From Haberlea rhodopensis (Eukaryota > Streptophyta > Magnoliopsida > Lamiales > Gesneriaceae), in the NCBI GenBank assembly GCA_907163345.1, contig CAJQUN010000056.1, positions 496,001-560,000 of the forward strand: a stretch of DNA of 64,000 nucleotides. The letters run 5' to 3'. Position 1 is the stretch's first letter. The number at the start of each line of letters is the position of its first letter. The notes under the pieces were generated by a model. That model was given only the letters and a program-made list of their open reading frames with translations. It was not told the DNA's origin and made no database searches. The position numbers and the translations under genes were made by a program. Shown here piece after piece: positions 1-11,940 of this stretch.

Positions 1-171
1 AAGCTTACTCAACTATGATATCGTACATTTACTGTTATATCTATAAGATGATGATGTTTATATGATGATGATGCTACAAGATGATAATGTATGTTTAACT
101 ATGTTACTTAGAATGGTTGAATGTCCGGTGGTCATTATGGGCAAGCGAGGAAGGTCTTGCCGCTCACATAG

Positions 172-382
172 CTGATGAGCGATGGGGTACATCCGCTATC
201 AAGGTGTAGCGATGGGTATCATCCGCTGATGAGCGATGGGGTACATCCGCTATCAAGGTGTAGCGACGGGTATCATCCGCTGAGCGATGGGGTACATCCG
301 CTATCAAGGCGTAGCGATGGGTATCATCCGCTGAATAAGAGATACATCCGCTATCAAGGCGTAGCGATGGGTATCATACGAT
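172..382. repeat. Tandem repeat, four units of about 51-54 bp
   Basis: Four imperfect head-to-tail units each contain gatggggtacatccgc, a tatcaagg block and a gatgggtatcatccgc block. Unit lengths vary slightly because ctgatgagc is shortened in later copies. The open frame through the array only reflects the repeat and is not a gene. The array lies inside the non-coding part of G2. Confidence 0.85.
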
Positions 383-551
383 GTGTTATGTCGAGCGAGG
401 GGGCCAATTGTGCCGCTGTCATAATGGAACCCGGACAGTCCCATTTCTAATTAACATAGTTTGTTGTGAGTATATATGTGAATATGATGTGTATGATGAT
501 GTTTATGATGAGTAAAGATGATATGATGATTATGATGATGTTTATGATGAT

Positions 552-835
552 AGGATACCTCATTCCGCTATTTTACGATGACTCATTCTTTTATGAGGAT
601 TGGCGATGATTGATGCCGCCGGATATGATGATAGCGATGCCTCATTCCGCTATTTTACGATGACTCACTCTTCTATGAGGATTGGCGATGGTTTATGCCG
701 CCGGATATGTTAATAGCGATGCCCCATTCCGCTATTATGTGGATTTACGATGACTTATTCTTCTATGAGGATTGGCGATGATTAGTGCCACCAGATATGT
801 TGATAGCGATGCCTCTTTCCGCTGTTATGTAGACA
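552..835. repeat. Tandem repeat, about 3.3 units of 82-90 bp
   Basis: Each unit begins near gatgcctcattccgct, continues with ttacgatgactcattctt and atgaggattggcgatg, and ends tgccgccggatatg. The third unit carries a small insertion (atgtgga). After 835 the same words continue in degraded form to about 1060. Confidence 0.8.
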
Positions 836-2879
836 ATGATTCAGGCTCAGGTGTATAGCGAGGTTTCATGCCACTTATTATATGACGAGGTATCATGCCG
901 TCGATTCTATAGCGATGGATTGTGCCGCTATGTACTCAGCACAGGATTATGCCGCCTTCGAGCGATGAGTGCTGATTTCGCACTATTATCGAGCGACGGA
1001 GACAGGTATGCCGCTATCTTGTTAGCGATGAGGTATGAGATATTGCTATTCTATTAGCTTTATTATAGCTGGCATGCGTTGTTATACATGTTTTATTATG
1101 ATAATTTTACTAGCATGATGATGGATGACATATGTTGATGTACATGGACCGTCACGAGTTGACTGGGTTGTTTAGATGTCATTGTTGACATGTATCGTCA
1201 CTAGTTGACGATACCTTAGATGCCATGAGTGGGCATATGTCGTCACGGGGTGGCGATGACGATGGTTTAGGAGATGTCTTATTAGACATGCATCATCGTT
1301 ACGATGAACAATGCGTTGAGTATACGTTTTCAGTTGTATGCCTTGGGTGCCAGTGTCGGGCACAAGGTGGTGTGTGCGTCACCGATTAACGAGGCCCTTA
1401 TACCGAGCGGGTTGCTCGAGGAATGGATGGACGCACTGTACATGTGATTGTACCGCAGAAATTGTTTGAAGGATCATATCACGAGTGGTGGTACCGTTGG
1501 AATGGCTTTTTGGCCATGTAATTTGACGACAGGAGTGATCGTGGAGGAATTGCTCGCTTTCTATTGATATGACATGTGGTAGACATGGTCACACCAACCA
1601 TGAGAGTGTAAGATGGGTCCTAAGGAGGTAGGATCAGGTTATGTTAAGTACATGGGGACATTGGAGTGTCCAGGGTATGTCAGCATTGGAGGAATGTTGG
1701 GTAAAGACCCACTACTCTATTGACTTTTCTTCCCATGGTATGGTATGCCGTGCGGAAACGTCCATCTGATTGGTAGGTTTGAGGTGAAACCTAGTGAGGC
1801 AGCGACTAGTTGCCTGCCGCGTGTGTGCAGCACCATGATGGGTTTGCTAGAGCCGTTATACTGCTCGTTGGAACCAAGTTTGGTAAATCGTAAGGTGATA
1901 CGAGGTGGATTGTGGTGGACTCTGGTAGTCACCACGTCATTTGAAGTTGAAGTTGAGTATGCCTCACTGAAACGTATATATGTTTATGTTTAAATCTTGG
2001 TGAGACTTGTCTGGGACAGCTCATGATGTTGAAGTACCAACAAGAGAGTCATCAAGTCGTCGTTGTTTTGGCCTGGGAATCCATGTATTTGGGATGCATT
2101 GGGTTTATTGCCTGTCCTTTCAAATTTGAAACTCTGAGGAGTCTCGATTGTTTATTTATGATCAGGATGTGATTCTTAGGATATCTGGAGGTGGACATCT
2201 TGTGAGATGTCTTTTGTGTGAATCTGTGGCCGTGAGTTGCCCAAATTGAGTTGCAATGATGCGACTGCTCATTTGATGGAGGAGGTTTGAAAGTGGAAAC
2301 CAGGTTTGGTATGTGTACACCGTGGTATGCTAATGTTTCCCTCGTAACGATGTATGTTAGACATCGTGAGTCATGATAGAGATGTCTTCGAATGAAATCT
2401 ACGATGGAATCAGGAGCGATTCGAATCCTTACAGTTTCAGTTGACTAACTGCTTTTGGATTTTTAGCGTTGAGCTGTGCTGACGCTGTTTGACGTTATGA
2501 TGGATTTGGAAGTCTATTCCACTCCAGAGTTTGACACGAGGTCAACGTTCTCACGGTTGAGGTGTCATTCAGGATGCGTTCTTACTAGTTGTATTAGAAC
2601 TAAGGATGACTGTCCGATCTACAGTCGTAAGTATCGGTTGTTTTGCAGTCATGAGGGACTGACTTTTGGGATGACCCACATCGAAGTACGTTTTGCCTCT
2701 TGAGTGATATGTTGGTTTTGTTATGTCGCTCTGTTTCAGAGTTTGAAGTGAGGTAAGTATTCTCGAGGTTTTTAAGACGATTTTGTTATGGTCAAGAATC
2801 GAGGTTCTGGCTTCATGTTGTTGTGTAGCCTGGGTGTTATGTGATACACCGGTGCCAATTTCGAGGACGAAATTCTTTT

Positions 2880-2890
2880 AGTGGGGGATA
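2880..2890 (+). promoter_or_regulatory. Polypurine tract of G2 (plus-strand primer)
   Basis: The purine-rich agtgggggata lies one base before the TGTGATGACC start of the LTR. It follows the chromovirus-type phrase ttcgaggacgaaattc. It marks the following LTR as the 3' LTR of a plus-strand element. Confidence 0.75.
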
Positions 2891-3220
2891 TTGTGATGAC
2901 CTGAGATTAGGGATGTTAATCCCGGAGTGTTAATAACCCCTAAAGTGGTTTTACGTGGCAATTGGAGTTTAATCGAGGTGTTGGGCCCTCCGGGCTCGTC
3001 TATTTGAGTAATTGGGATCGTTGGATCCCGAGGTTGAGATCGTATTCTCATTTCGGTGAAAACCTGTGAGTTGGGTTTTTAGTGTGACTCGGAATCTCGG
3101 GTGCTGGGTGTGGGCACCAGTAGGGGGTTTTTGAGTTAGAGAGAGAGTTTTTGAAAACAGATGATTTTTAATGAATCATGATGTATTTGTGAGGATATTA
3201 GTATTTCGGGGTATTTTTGC

Positions 3221-3228
3221 TATAAATA
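3221..3228 (+). promoter_or_regulatory. TATA box in the G2 LTR
   Basis: TATAAATA lies about 330 bp into the LTR and is followed by a CT-rich, GC-rich stretch, as expected for the U3/R boundary of a chromovirus LTR. In a 3' LTR it would drive transcription outward into G1, antisense to the G1 genes. Confidence 0.6.
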
Positions 3229-4532
3229 CCAGTTGAACCCGAGATTTTAATTATTGGAACCATTTTCCCCACCATTCCCGTCGCTTTCTCTCTCCCCGCG
3301 CCAACACCCATTCCCGATCCCCTTTGACCACCGCGCAGAAAAGGCCACCGCCCGCCGCCGTCCGGCCGCCGTTCGGCGCGTCCGACCCGCCGCCGTGTTC
3401 GTCTCTTCCAGGCGGTCCTATCCATACCAACAATTTGAAGTTTGGTCGAGAATCGAGCTCGGATTTGCCAGAAAAGCATAGGGTTCGAAAACTGGATTTC
3501 ATCCGATTTTTGGGGCGCGATTTTGGTATGTTTTTGGTACGATTTTTCTGTTGTTTTTGGGGCGTTTTTAAGCTGGTTTTGAGTCGATTATTTCAGACTT
3601 TTTGGTTCGAAATTATTGGTTAAGTTTGGTTCGAATTTTCAGCTCGATTTTGGGAGTTAGGGTTCGAAAATTTGGATTTTTGGCATGAGGATGATGATTC
3701 TTGTTGTTATTCGATTAATTCATGTTTAAATGCATCATGATGCTTGATTGTGTTCGAAATTGAGGAATTGGATTTGAAGTTAGGGCTTGAATTCGAATTT
3801 TGGGGGTTTTGGCATGTGGGGCGATTATTGTTGTTGTTAATTGATTAATTCATGTGTTAGATGAATTATGGTGATTATTCGGGTTTGATTTGTGTTGGTT
3901 GGGTTCGAATTATTGAAGGTGTTCTTAGGCAATTTTTCGATATGCCGCATTCGTTTTCCCTCCCTGCATGTACCCTGCCCCGGGTCTTTTAGATGTTTAA
4001 TTGTCGTGTGTCGACAATATTTTGAGGGTTATGGATGTGCTTGAGCATGGGTTGCATGTTCGTAAATAATTGTGAATTATTTATCGTGTTAGCACATCGT
4101 TCCTCAGGGCATGGAACTCGAGCAAGGTTTGGCTCGGACTTCGAGGATTGAAGGTACGTTTAGCGTACGAGCATAGTTTAAATGATGTGTTACAAGTATG
4201 ATGCATGATTTAAGATATATGAAATGTTTTACTATGATGGTATCGGGACTCGGTTACGATATGTTGATTCACATAGTGGAATGTTCAGTGCCGCTATGAA
4301 GCGAGCCAATGATGAGGTGTGGTTGCTACGGAGCAAACACCCATAGTATGACGTTACCTTGAAGTAAGAAATGAAAATGTGGTATTTGATTAGATATCTA
4401 GGATATCTGTATTTTATTCCCTATTGGTAATAATAGGAACAGAGACGTAGTTAATCAGAGAAGTGATTAACCAGTATCGGAAGTTAAGGAAATACCAATA
4501 TGATATCTAGAATTATGATAATTGCTAGATAA

Positions 4533-4640
4533 AGTAAGATGTTATGAAAAGATGTTATGAAAAGATGTTATGAAATGATGTTATGAAAAGATGTTATGAA
4601 ATGATGTTATGAAATGATGTTATGAAATGTTGCTAATCAT
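4533..4640. repeat. Short tandem repeat, unit about 13 bp (gatgttatgaaaa/t)
   Basis: About seven copies of gatgttatgaaa with a variable last base, inside the G2 LTR, with a further degraded copy near 4660. Confidence 0.85.
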
Positions 4641-5586
4641 TGCTAGTTAAAGTAAGATGTTATGAAATGTTGTTAATTTGAACTGGCTAGGGTTAACCAA
4701 TGTGATGATTAACTGCATCTTCAGGATTTGATGATTTATCTGTTTTTGAGAACAGGATTATTACAGGGGTACGCTATGATGAGGATGATACCATCCAGGA
4801 AGTATCACATATGTTCCGCAATATTTACATTTTCGTAAATTATGTATTATGTCATTATGATTATGAAATTGTGGAATTGGTATGCTCACCCCGTTGGGGG
4901 CTGTCTCTGTTGGGGCAGGTGAACAGGTACATCGATGGCTTTGGAGATGAGCTCGAGCTGTTGATTGGATGTACTCCCAGGATCGTGGTACCAGGGCTTG
5001 ATGGAGCACGGTATCGTATAGAGTACTTATATACCCATGAGGGTTATATACATATTCATGATGCTCGCATGTGAGCAAGCTTACTTGTATATGCGTTGTA
5101 TATAAAGGCATGAGCCTTCCTCTCTTTCATTATATGTTGCATGCAATTGTGGTAGAATTGCTAATGATATGAGAGTCGTTAGTGTGTTATGTGGGGGTTG
5201 AAACCCACTTTGGTTGTCATATGTGTGGTGTCTTCCCTGGCTGGGAATTTACTTGATATTGCTGTATTCTGATGAGTGTTATGTTTTCCCTGGCCGGGAA
5301 TTTTGTTATGCGTTGTGCTTTTATTTCGGGATAGCTCTATTTATGGGGAGACTCTGCCCAAATTTTTATAAAAGTCCACAATGTAAAAAGTGGTGTGATG
5401 GGCGAACCCTATGAGTCTGTTGTTGTTAGGATGATGAGCTTATAACACTGTATGTTAAAGAAAACTTTGTAATTGCCATTCAATGGTAAAGTATCATCTG
5501 AGTTTCCCGAATAATTTTATTGAAAGCATGTGCCACACATAATGATTAATACACTAATCAAGGGTTAAGTATATGGGGTCCTTACA

Positions 5587-6716
5587 TTTGTTCGCACAAT
5601 ATTGAGCTTCTCTTCAACTTTTTCTAGCCTTGGCCACTTTGGGCCTTATTTGAATGTTTTCATTTTTTTTTTCAAGGCTTTTCTCTACATCTTTTCTTAT
5701 TGCTCATTCTTTTGTTCATTTTTGTTTTTCACAATGAACTCATCTACATATAACAATTCAGTGCAATGAATGAGATTCATTATACTCCCTTAGGGACGGA
5801 TAAAACTTTTCATTTAGGCTCAATCCAAGGTATGTATAATGAGTTAGCCAAAAAATATCGAATGGGGGTCTAATTATATGCAATGCATATACCATTCTTT
5901 TTCAATAAGGCTCAAGAGGGGACACTAAGGAATGATGTAAACAAGGTAAGCTTGAAAGGCACAAACGGTCCAAAGATCGCCTAAATCATCTCCAAGTCAA
6001 GTTCCTAATTATAAAATTTCGCCTCAAAGTGCTTTCAAATAAATTGTAGAGTATTCTAAGATGCTCAAGACTAATCATAGTTAACACAAGTTTTCACTTT
6101 GTTCAATACATACTTCACTCAATCATGACTCAAAACGTGCTCAAACTATTCCTCAATTTTGACATAAGCTCAACAAAGGATATATACAAACAAGTTAAAC
6201 ATTTTCATGACTCCTATCTAGATGGAGATTAATTTCATCATGTATTACCGTTGCAAATCCAACTCATCATTTCTCAAGTTTTGACTCATTTTCTAAAAAA
6301 AAATTTGTTGATAGTGCTCAAGGACAATTTAGTCTCCTAAAAGTGTGCAGTCATGCAAGAAAGAAACAAGACAAGAAGCAGAAATGCAAAAACTACAAAT
6401 ATACACAAATATAAACAACCCCCCCCCCCCCCCCCCCCCCCCCGCCAAACTTAATATGTGCATTGCCCTCAATGTACAAGACAAATAAGCGTAAAGGCAA
6501 AACACATACCCTGACAACGATCGTCACGGATCGTCGTCCTCATCATGCTCCGGAGGGGGGACTGGGTAGCGCTGCACAGCACACACGGATTCATACTAAA
6601 AACAAACGACACAAAATAACAAAATCAACTAAACTAAAGAAAAATAAAAAGAAACAAAGGGAATAAGAAAGAGTTCTTGATTTATAGTCCCAAGCTGGAC
6701 TGTCATCTCCTCTCTC
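5587..6716 (-). other. 3' untranslated spacer of Athila element G1
   Basis: No gene is visible. Reading leftward, the segment after the integrase stop contains ttgagggcaatgcacat, then a taagtttgg phrase running into a long poly-G tract, then T-rich text. Athila elements carry such a long spacer between pol and the 3' LTR, sometimes with an envelope-like ORF. None is detectable here. It ends where the G2 LTR begins. Confidence 0.65.
6419..6443 (-). repeat. 25-nt poly-C run (poly-G on the coding strand of G1)
   Basis: An uninterrupted run of 25 C on the plus strand directly follows gccaaacttaatatgtgc read in reverse. In Athila-type elements the phrase ending aagtttgg normally continues into a short G tract. 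Here that tract has expanded to a mononucleotide repeat. Length may be unreliable in the sequence record. Confidence 0.75.
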
Positions 6717-7679
6717 TCAGTTGTCAAGATAAACTATAGAGGTAACTGTTTGGACTTCATTGCTCATGTGATAATGCTTTAAGCGCTGCCCATTCACTGT
6801 AAATGTTCCCCTGCTGGGATCAGTAACTTCAATTGCTCCAGAGGGGTAGATTTTTGAAATGGTGAATGGCCCGGACCAACGAGAACGTAGTTTGCCTCGA
6901 AAAAGTCGCAGCCTGGAGTTGAACAAGAGTACGGCATCTCCTACCTTGAAGTCCCTCTTTTGTATATGAGAATCATGCCACTTCTTGGTTTTCTCTTTGT
7001 AAATCTTGGCATTCTCATATGCCTGATTCCGAAATTCTTCCATCTCATTCAGTTGCAAAATACGCTTCTCACCTGCAACATGACAGTCAAAGTTTAACCA
7101 TTTAATAGCCCAATATGCTTTATGCTCAAGTTCAACAGGGAGGTGAGATGCCTTACCAAATACCAACTTATAGGGTGATGTGCCAATAGGTGTCTTAAAA
7201 GCAGTTCTATAAGCCCATGGTGCATCATCTAAACGTAAGGACCAATCCTTTCGGCTTAAAGTCACTGTCTTTTCTAAAATCCTCTTCAACTCTCGATTTG
7301 AAACTTCTACTTGCCCACTGGTTTGTGGATGATAAGGTGAAGACACTTTGTGGGTGACACCATATTTACTCAAAAGCTTTTCAAATTGTTTGTTACGAAA
7401 ATGAGTGCCACCATCACTAATAATTGCTCGAGGGGTGCCAAAACGAGTAAAAAATTTTCTTTTCAAAATTTGCACAACCACTCGAGCATCATTACTGCGC
7501 AAAGCTTCCGCCTCTACCCACTTTGACACATAATCTACTGCGACAAGTATGTATTTATTTAAACAAGAGCTTGGGAAAGGTCCCATGAAATCAATTCCCC
7601 ACACATCAAAAATCTCACATTCAAGAATATTGGTCAATGGTAATTCATTCCTCCTAGAAATATTACCGACCCTTGACAT
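6717..7679 (-). pseudogene. Athila integrase, catalytic core and C-terminus (pol 3' part of G1)
   Basis: The 320-codon frame encodes a gypsy-type integrase. The catalytic triad is visible as Asp30 (WGIDFMGPFP), Asp89 (IISDGGTHF) and Glu125 (GQVEVSNRE), with 35 residues between the last two (DD35E). The C-terminal part (residues about 225-310) has the GDAVLLFNSR and LRSRWSGPFTI blocks common in plant gypsy integrases. The enzyme would insert element cDNA into host DNA. Its zinc-binding N-terminus is encoded in another frame just upstream. A one-base loss near 7668-7676 separates the two, so no full-length Pol can be made. The frame itself has no internal stop. Confidence 0.9.
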
Positions 7680-10015
7680 CTATCACATGAAGAGACATAC
7701 CTGAATGTATCCCTATACAGCGTTGGCCAATAAAACCCAGAAGCAAGTACCTTAGCAGCTGTTTTGGTAGCTCCAAAATGCCCACCTGTATCTCCATCAT
7801 GGCATTGCTTCAAGATATCTTGCATATCCTCCTCGGGGATACATCGCCTTATGATGTTGTCTGCACACACTTTGAACAAATATGGCTCCTCCCACATAAG
7901 ATGTTTAACCTCAGAAAAGAATTTTTTCTTTTGATAAAAAGTCAGATTTTGTGGGAGGATACCACTAACAATATAGTTTGCAAAATGTGCATACCAAGGT
8001 ACCATATCAACACTAAACAATTGCTCATCAGGGAAATTTTCATTAATTTCATCTACCTCATTGTCACTTTCATCATTACTGTTCTCAATTTGCGATAAAT
8101 GATCTGCAACCACATTCTCAACACCTTTCTTATCTCTTATCTCCAAGTCAAATTCTTGCAATAATAAAATCCACCTAATCAAGCATGGTTTGGTATCTTT
8201 CTTTGCAAGTAAGTATTTAAGTGCAGCGTGGTCGGTGTACACAATAACTTTAGCAAGACATAGGTAGGAGTGAAACTTATCAAAAGCAAAAACTATGGCT
8301 AGAAGCTCTTTTTCAGTGGTGGCATAGTTAATTTGTGCTTCATTCAAAGTGCGACTAGCATAGTAAATATTATGAAATACCTTATTCGTCCTTTGACCTA
8401 AGACTGCTCCTACCGCGGTGTCGCTGGCGTCACACATCAGTTCAAAAGGTAACTCCCAAACAGGGGCGACCAACACAGGTGCGGTTACCAATTTCTCCTT
8501 GAGAGTATTGAACGCCTGCATACAATCAGAATCAAATTCATAAGATGCATCTTTAGTTAACAAGTGAGATAAAAGTTTAGAAATTTTTGAGAAATCCTTA
8601 ATGAAACGTCGATAAAATCCCGCATGTCCTAAGAAGCTTCGGATTCCCTTTACTGTTGTCGGTGGTGGCAATTGTTGTATCACTTGAATCTTTGCCCGAT
8701 CCACTTCAATACCCTTCTCAGATATCTTGTGTCCCAAGACTATTCCTTCTTCGACCATGAAGTGACACTTCTCCCAATTCAGTACAAGATTTGTCTCTTC
8801 ACACCTGGCCAACACTAAAATCAAGTTAGACAAACATATATCAAAAGAAGAACCAAACACAGAAAAATCATCCATGAATACTTCTAGGAATTTCTCTATC
8901 ATGTCATGGAATATGGCCACCATACATCTTTGAAAGGTAGCAGGTGCGTTACTAATCCAAATGGCATTCGTCGGAATGCAAAATGTGCCATAAGGACAAG
9001 TGAAGGTGGTCTTCTCTTGATCCTCAGGTGTAATTGCAATTTGGTTATATCCCGAATATCCATCTAGAAAGCAATAAAAATCATACCCTGCTAACCTCTC
9101 TACCATTTGATCAATGAAGGGAAGGGGAAAGTGGTCTTTACGAGTAGAATTATTTAACCTCCTATAATCAATGCACACTCTCCACCCCGTTACTGTTCTT
9201 GTAGGTATTAACTCATTATTCTCAGTAGGGACAACAGTAATACCCCCTTTCTTTGGTACACATTGAATAGGACTTACCCATGAGCTATCAGAGATAGGAT
9301 AGATAATATCTGCGTCCATTAGCTTGATAATCTCAGCTTTTACTACCTCTTGCATTTTTGGATTAAGACGACGTTGTGGTTGGACCACGGCCTTGAATGT
9401 GTCCTCCATAAGAATTTTATGCATGCAGACCGATGGGCTAATTCCTTTAACAACTGATATCTTCCATCCAAATGCTTTCTTGTGCTCTTGAAGTACTTTC
9501 ACAAGCTTTTCCTCATTATCACCTGTCAAAGATGAAGAAATAATAATTGGTAAAGATTTTTCAGCATCTAAGAAAATATACTTGAGATGTGATGGAAGAG
9601 GTTTGAGCTCGAGAGTGGGTGACGCTTCAATTGATGACTTTTGAGGTTTAATTTCCCTTTTTCCCAACTCTCCAAGATTCTCAGTGGCTCGTTTCATGTA
9701 AGGACTGGTGTTGTTCATATAAGCTATACTCTTGATGTCTTCCTCGCAATGTTGCTTATCAGCTTCCACTAAGCATGCTTCCATGTTATCCCTGAATGTA
9801 TCTTGCAACACCTCACCTGTCAGAACATCAATAATATCTACATTGAAACACATGTGCTCGTCGTGTGGGTGTTGAAGTGCTTTAAAAACGTTAAAAGTAA
9901 CTTGATCCTCCCCTACTCGGAGGATCAATTTCCCTTGTTGAACATCGATGATTGCTTTTCCCGTTACTAAGAATGGTCGACCCAAAATCAGTGGTGTCTC
10001 TGAATCTGCTTCCAT
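7634..10015 (-). pseudogene. Athila reverse transcriptase, RNase H and integrase N-terminus (G1)
   Basis: The 793-codon frame starts inside the protease tail (TPLILGRPFL). The reverse transcriptase spans about residues 200-400, with WRVCIDYRRLN, an Asp in the FLDGYSGYNQI block near 318, and the FMDDFSVFG catalytic motif at 380-387. RNase H spans about 500-620 (ELMCDASD, TEKELLA, YTDHAAL). An HHCC zinc finger of integrase follows near 745-785. Residues about 344-354 read TFCIPTNAIWIS where the family has an invariant arginine-rich, MPFGL-type block. The bases suggest an extra T followed by a missing T, so two compensating indels have garbled the segment. The frame ends early because of a one-base deletion before the integrase core. 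Confidence 0.9.
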
Positions 10016-10017
10016 AT

Positions 10018-10833
10018 CTAGTACCAGAAAATCAACGGGAAAGATGAATTTACGTCTTCAATGATACCCCTGGGGTATGTGATGGATCGATCTGCTAATT
10101 GTAGTGAAACCTTAGTAGGTTTCGGTTCACCTAGCCCCAACTTCCTGAAAATAGAGAATGGCATCAAATTTATACTAGCACCCAAATCACGTAATGACTT
10201 TGTAAAAGATATTGATCCTATGGTGCAAGGTATAGTAAAACTCCCTGGGTCTTTTAACTTTGGAGGCATTTTATTTTGCACAATTGCTGAGCACTCCTCC
10301 GTCAAGCTTACCGTTTCATATTCACCCAACTTTTGCTTATTTGACAAAATTTCCTTCAAAAACTTAGCATAACTAGGCATCTGAAGTAAAGCATCAGCGA
10401 ATGGAATATTAATATGTAGTTTCTTAAATACTTCAAGAAACTTACCAAATTCTGCGTCCATCTTAGCCTTTTTTAATGCTGCGGGAAATGGGGGAGGGAT
10501 TACTATCCTATCAGTGTGTGCGATCGGTGTAGTGTTAGAATTCTTACCTTTCTCCGTCGCCTTTTCCTTAGTCTTATCCTTGCCTTCAGATGTCTCTCCA
10601 TGACTCTCTTCTGCTTCAGCTTGTGGTCTTAGCTCTTTTCCACTCCTTAACTCAATGGCCTTTGCTTGCTCGTTTTGGTTCTTCACTGTCCCATTTGGTA
10701 TCATGCCTTGCGTTCGTCCAGATATTAATGATGCGAGCTGCCCCACTTGCACTTCCAAGTTCTTTATGGATGCATCGTGAGTTGTCATCCTGGTTTCAGT
10801 TGATGCTATGAACTTGTCTATTAGCTCTTCCAT
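10018..10833 (-). pseudogene. Athila gag C-terminal part and aspartic protease (G1)
   Basis: This 271-codon frame covers a basic, Lys/Glu-rich linker (residues about 60-95) and then the retropepsin-like protease, with the family motif DLGASINLMP near residue 215. It stops at FPLIFWY. Compared with the usual text between the protease and GRPFL, about 16 nt are missing just before that point, which shifts the frame away from the reverse transcriptase. The protease would cut the Gag-Pol polyprotein. Upstream, an in-frame TAA (10873-10875), where the family has a CAA glutamine, separates it from the rest of gag. Confidence 0.85.
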
Positions 10834-10872
10834 ACTCGGTTTATTCGACCCTCCCGGTTGTATCTGTGGATT

Positions 10873-11940
10873 TTACACATTTTCTTTGTTTGACCACCTC
10901 TGATTTGGGTGGTTCCTCCACCCCGGGTTGTATGAGTTCGAGTATAGATTGTTCTGCTGCCTGTTACCTACAAAATTCACCACTTCATTAGTTTGCATAA
11001 ATGGGTTACCTGCCTGGCACTCAATGCTCGGATGACCGCCACCACATAAATCACAGAAAATAGTTTGAGCTTGCATCACTGCTGCACCCATGTTATCTAT
11101 CTTCCGGTACATAGCTTCCAACTGAGCCGAAATAGCAGTAATCTCGTCCACTTGATGGACTCTCATTGGTTTCTGTGGCGTGTTCCTTTCCGATTGCCAC
11201 TGATAGCTATTGGACGCCATTTCCTCCAATAAGTTATACGCCTCTTCCGGTGTCTTCCGCATGATCGATCCCCCAGATGCTGCATCTATCATTGATTGGT
11301 TAGCAGAAAACAAATCATTGTAAAAAGTCTGTACCTGCAGCCAGATGGGTAGACCGTGATGTGGGCATCTCCTCAATAAATCTTTGAAACGATCCCACGC
11401 CTCGTATAAACTCTCGAGATCGAATTGCCCGAACGTAGTGATATCGTTCCGCATCTTTGCCGTCTTGGAGGGAGGAAAGTACTACGATAAGAAAGCTTTT
11501 GTCATCCCTTCTCATGTTGTAATTGATTCTGCAGGTAAGGAATTTAACCAAGATTTAGCTTTGTCTCTTAATGAAAAAAGGAAAAGCCTTAACCTGATGG
11601 CGTCGTCGGAGACGCCATTATGTTTAAACGTGTCACAGATCTCCAAGAAGTTGGAAATGTGAGTGTTTGGATCGTCCGTGGCAGCTCCCCCAAACATTAC
11701 AGAGTGCTGTATCATTTGGATAATTGCAGGCTTGATCTCGAAGTTATTCGCCTGGATTGTCGGCCTAGTAATGCTGGATAAAGATCCATGAAGTGTTGGC
11801 TGTGCAAAGTCCATCATCGACCTCGGGTTCTGTGCTTCGTTATTGTCGGCCATTGCTCGAGCTTCTCGTGGTCTTCTAAGTAAAGTCCTCTCTATTTCAG
11901 GATCAAATGGCTCGAGAATGGGCTCCTCTCTTCTGAGCAT
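10873..11940 (-). pseudogene. Athila gag (G1), broken by three nonsense codons
   Basis: The N-terminal part starts at 11940 and reads through a retrotransposon gag domain (NNFEIKPAIIQMIQ, WLNSLPAESITT). It halts at a TGA (11512-11514) where the family has Trp. A second in-frame TAG lies between 11455 and 11512. The frame then continues from 11454 (RNDITTFGQFD, CPHHGLPIWLQ) through a CX2C-type zinc-binding segment (FCDLCGGGHPSIEC) to the TAA at 10873. Gag forms the virus-like particle. The nonsense changes at both ends look like C-to-T or G-to-A transitions, as expected for decay of methylated cytosines. Confidence 0.85.

Larger units (their letters stand above)
1..2891 (+). mobile_element. 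Non-coding internal part of Tekay-like LTR retrotransposon G2
   Basis: This stretch lies directly upstream of a polypurine tract and LTR, so by position it is the 3' internal domain of element G2. A normal Tekay element would have integrase and a chromodomain here. I see no reverse transcriptase, RNase H, integrase or chromodomain motif in any frame, and the open frames are short and unlike any family I know. The first 1.1 kb is made of degenerate repeats built from phrases such as agcgatgggg and tgccgct. The text just before the polypurine tract (aatttcgaggacgaaattc) is the usual 3' end of plant chromovirus internal domains. Either the element is non-autonomous (LARD-like) or the coding part is badly eroded. 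The left LTR is outside the window. Confidence 0.55.
2892..5586 (+). mobile_element. 3' LTR of Tekay/Del-like gypsy element G2
   Basis: The LTR starts TGTGATGACC and ends CCTTACA, giving TG...CA termini and a length near 2.7 kb, typical of the long LTRs of plant Tekay/Del chromoviruses. It contains a TATA box (TATAAATA at 3221), a GC-rich pyrimidine-led leader after it (about 3260-3420), and an internal short tandem array (4533-4640). The sequence after 5586 is the 3' untranslated part of the Athila element G1, so G2 inserted into G1. The five bases after the LTR are tttgt. The matching duplication lies off the left edge and cannot be checked. Small open frames in the GC-rich leader are not supported as genes. 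Confidence 0.75.

Noticed and set aside
172..382. Repeat array considered as a CRISPR-like array or a repetitive-protein gene
   Set aside because: Units are head-to-tail and vary along their whole length, with no constant repeat and unique spacer pattern. The genome is a plant, and the open frame merely follows the repeat unit.
3254..3623. Overlapping open frames on both strands in the GC-rich part of the G2 LTR
   Set aside because: The region is the leader of an LTR just after its TATA box. High GC with few stops explains the frames, and no family is recognisable.
2892..5586. G2 LTR as a solo LTR
   Set aside because: A polypurine tract and the chromovirus end phrase lie directly upstream, so it is the 3' LTR of an element that continues to the left.
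6419..6443. Poly-C tract as a regulatory element or purely an assembly artefact
   Set aside because: It sits where Athila elements have a G tract after the aagtttgg phrase on the coding strand, so it is an expanded element feature. Its exact length remains uncertain.
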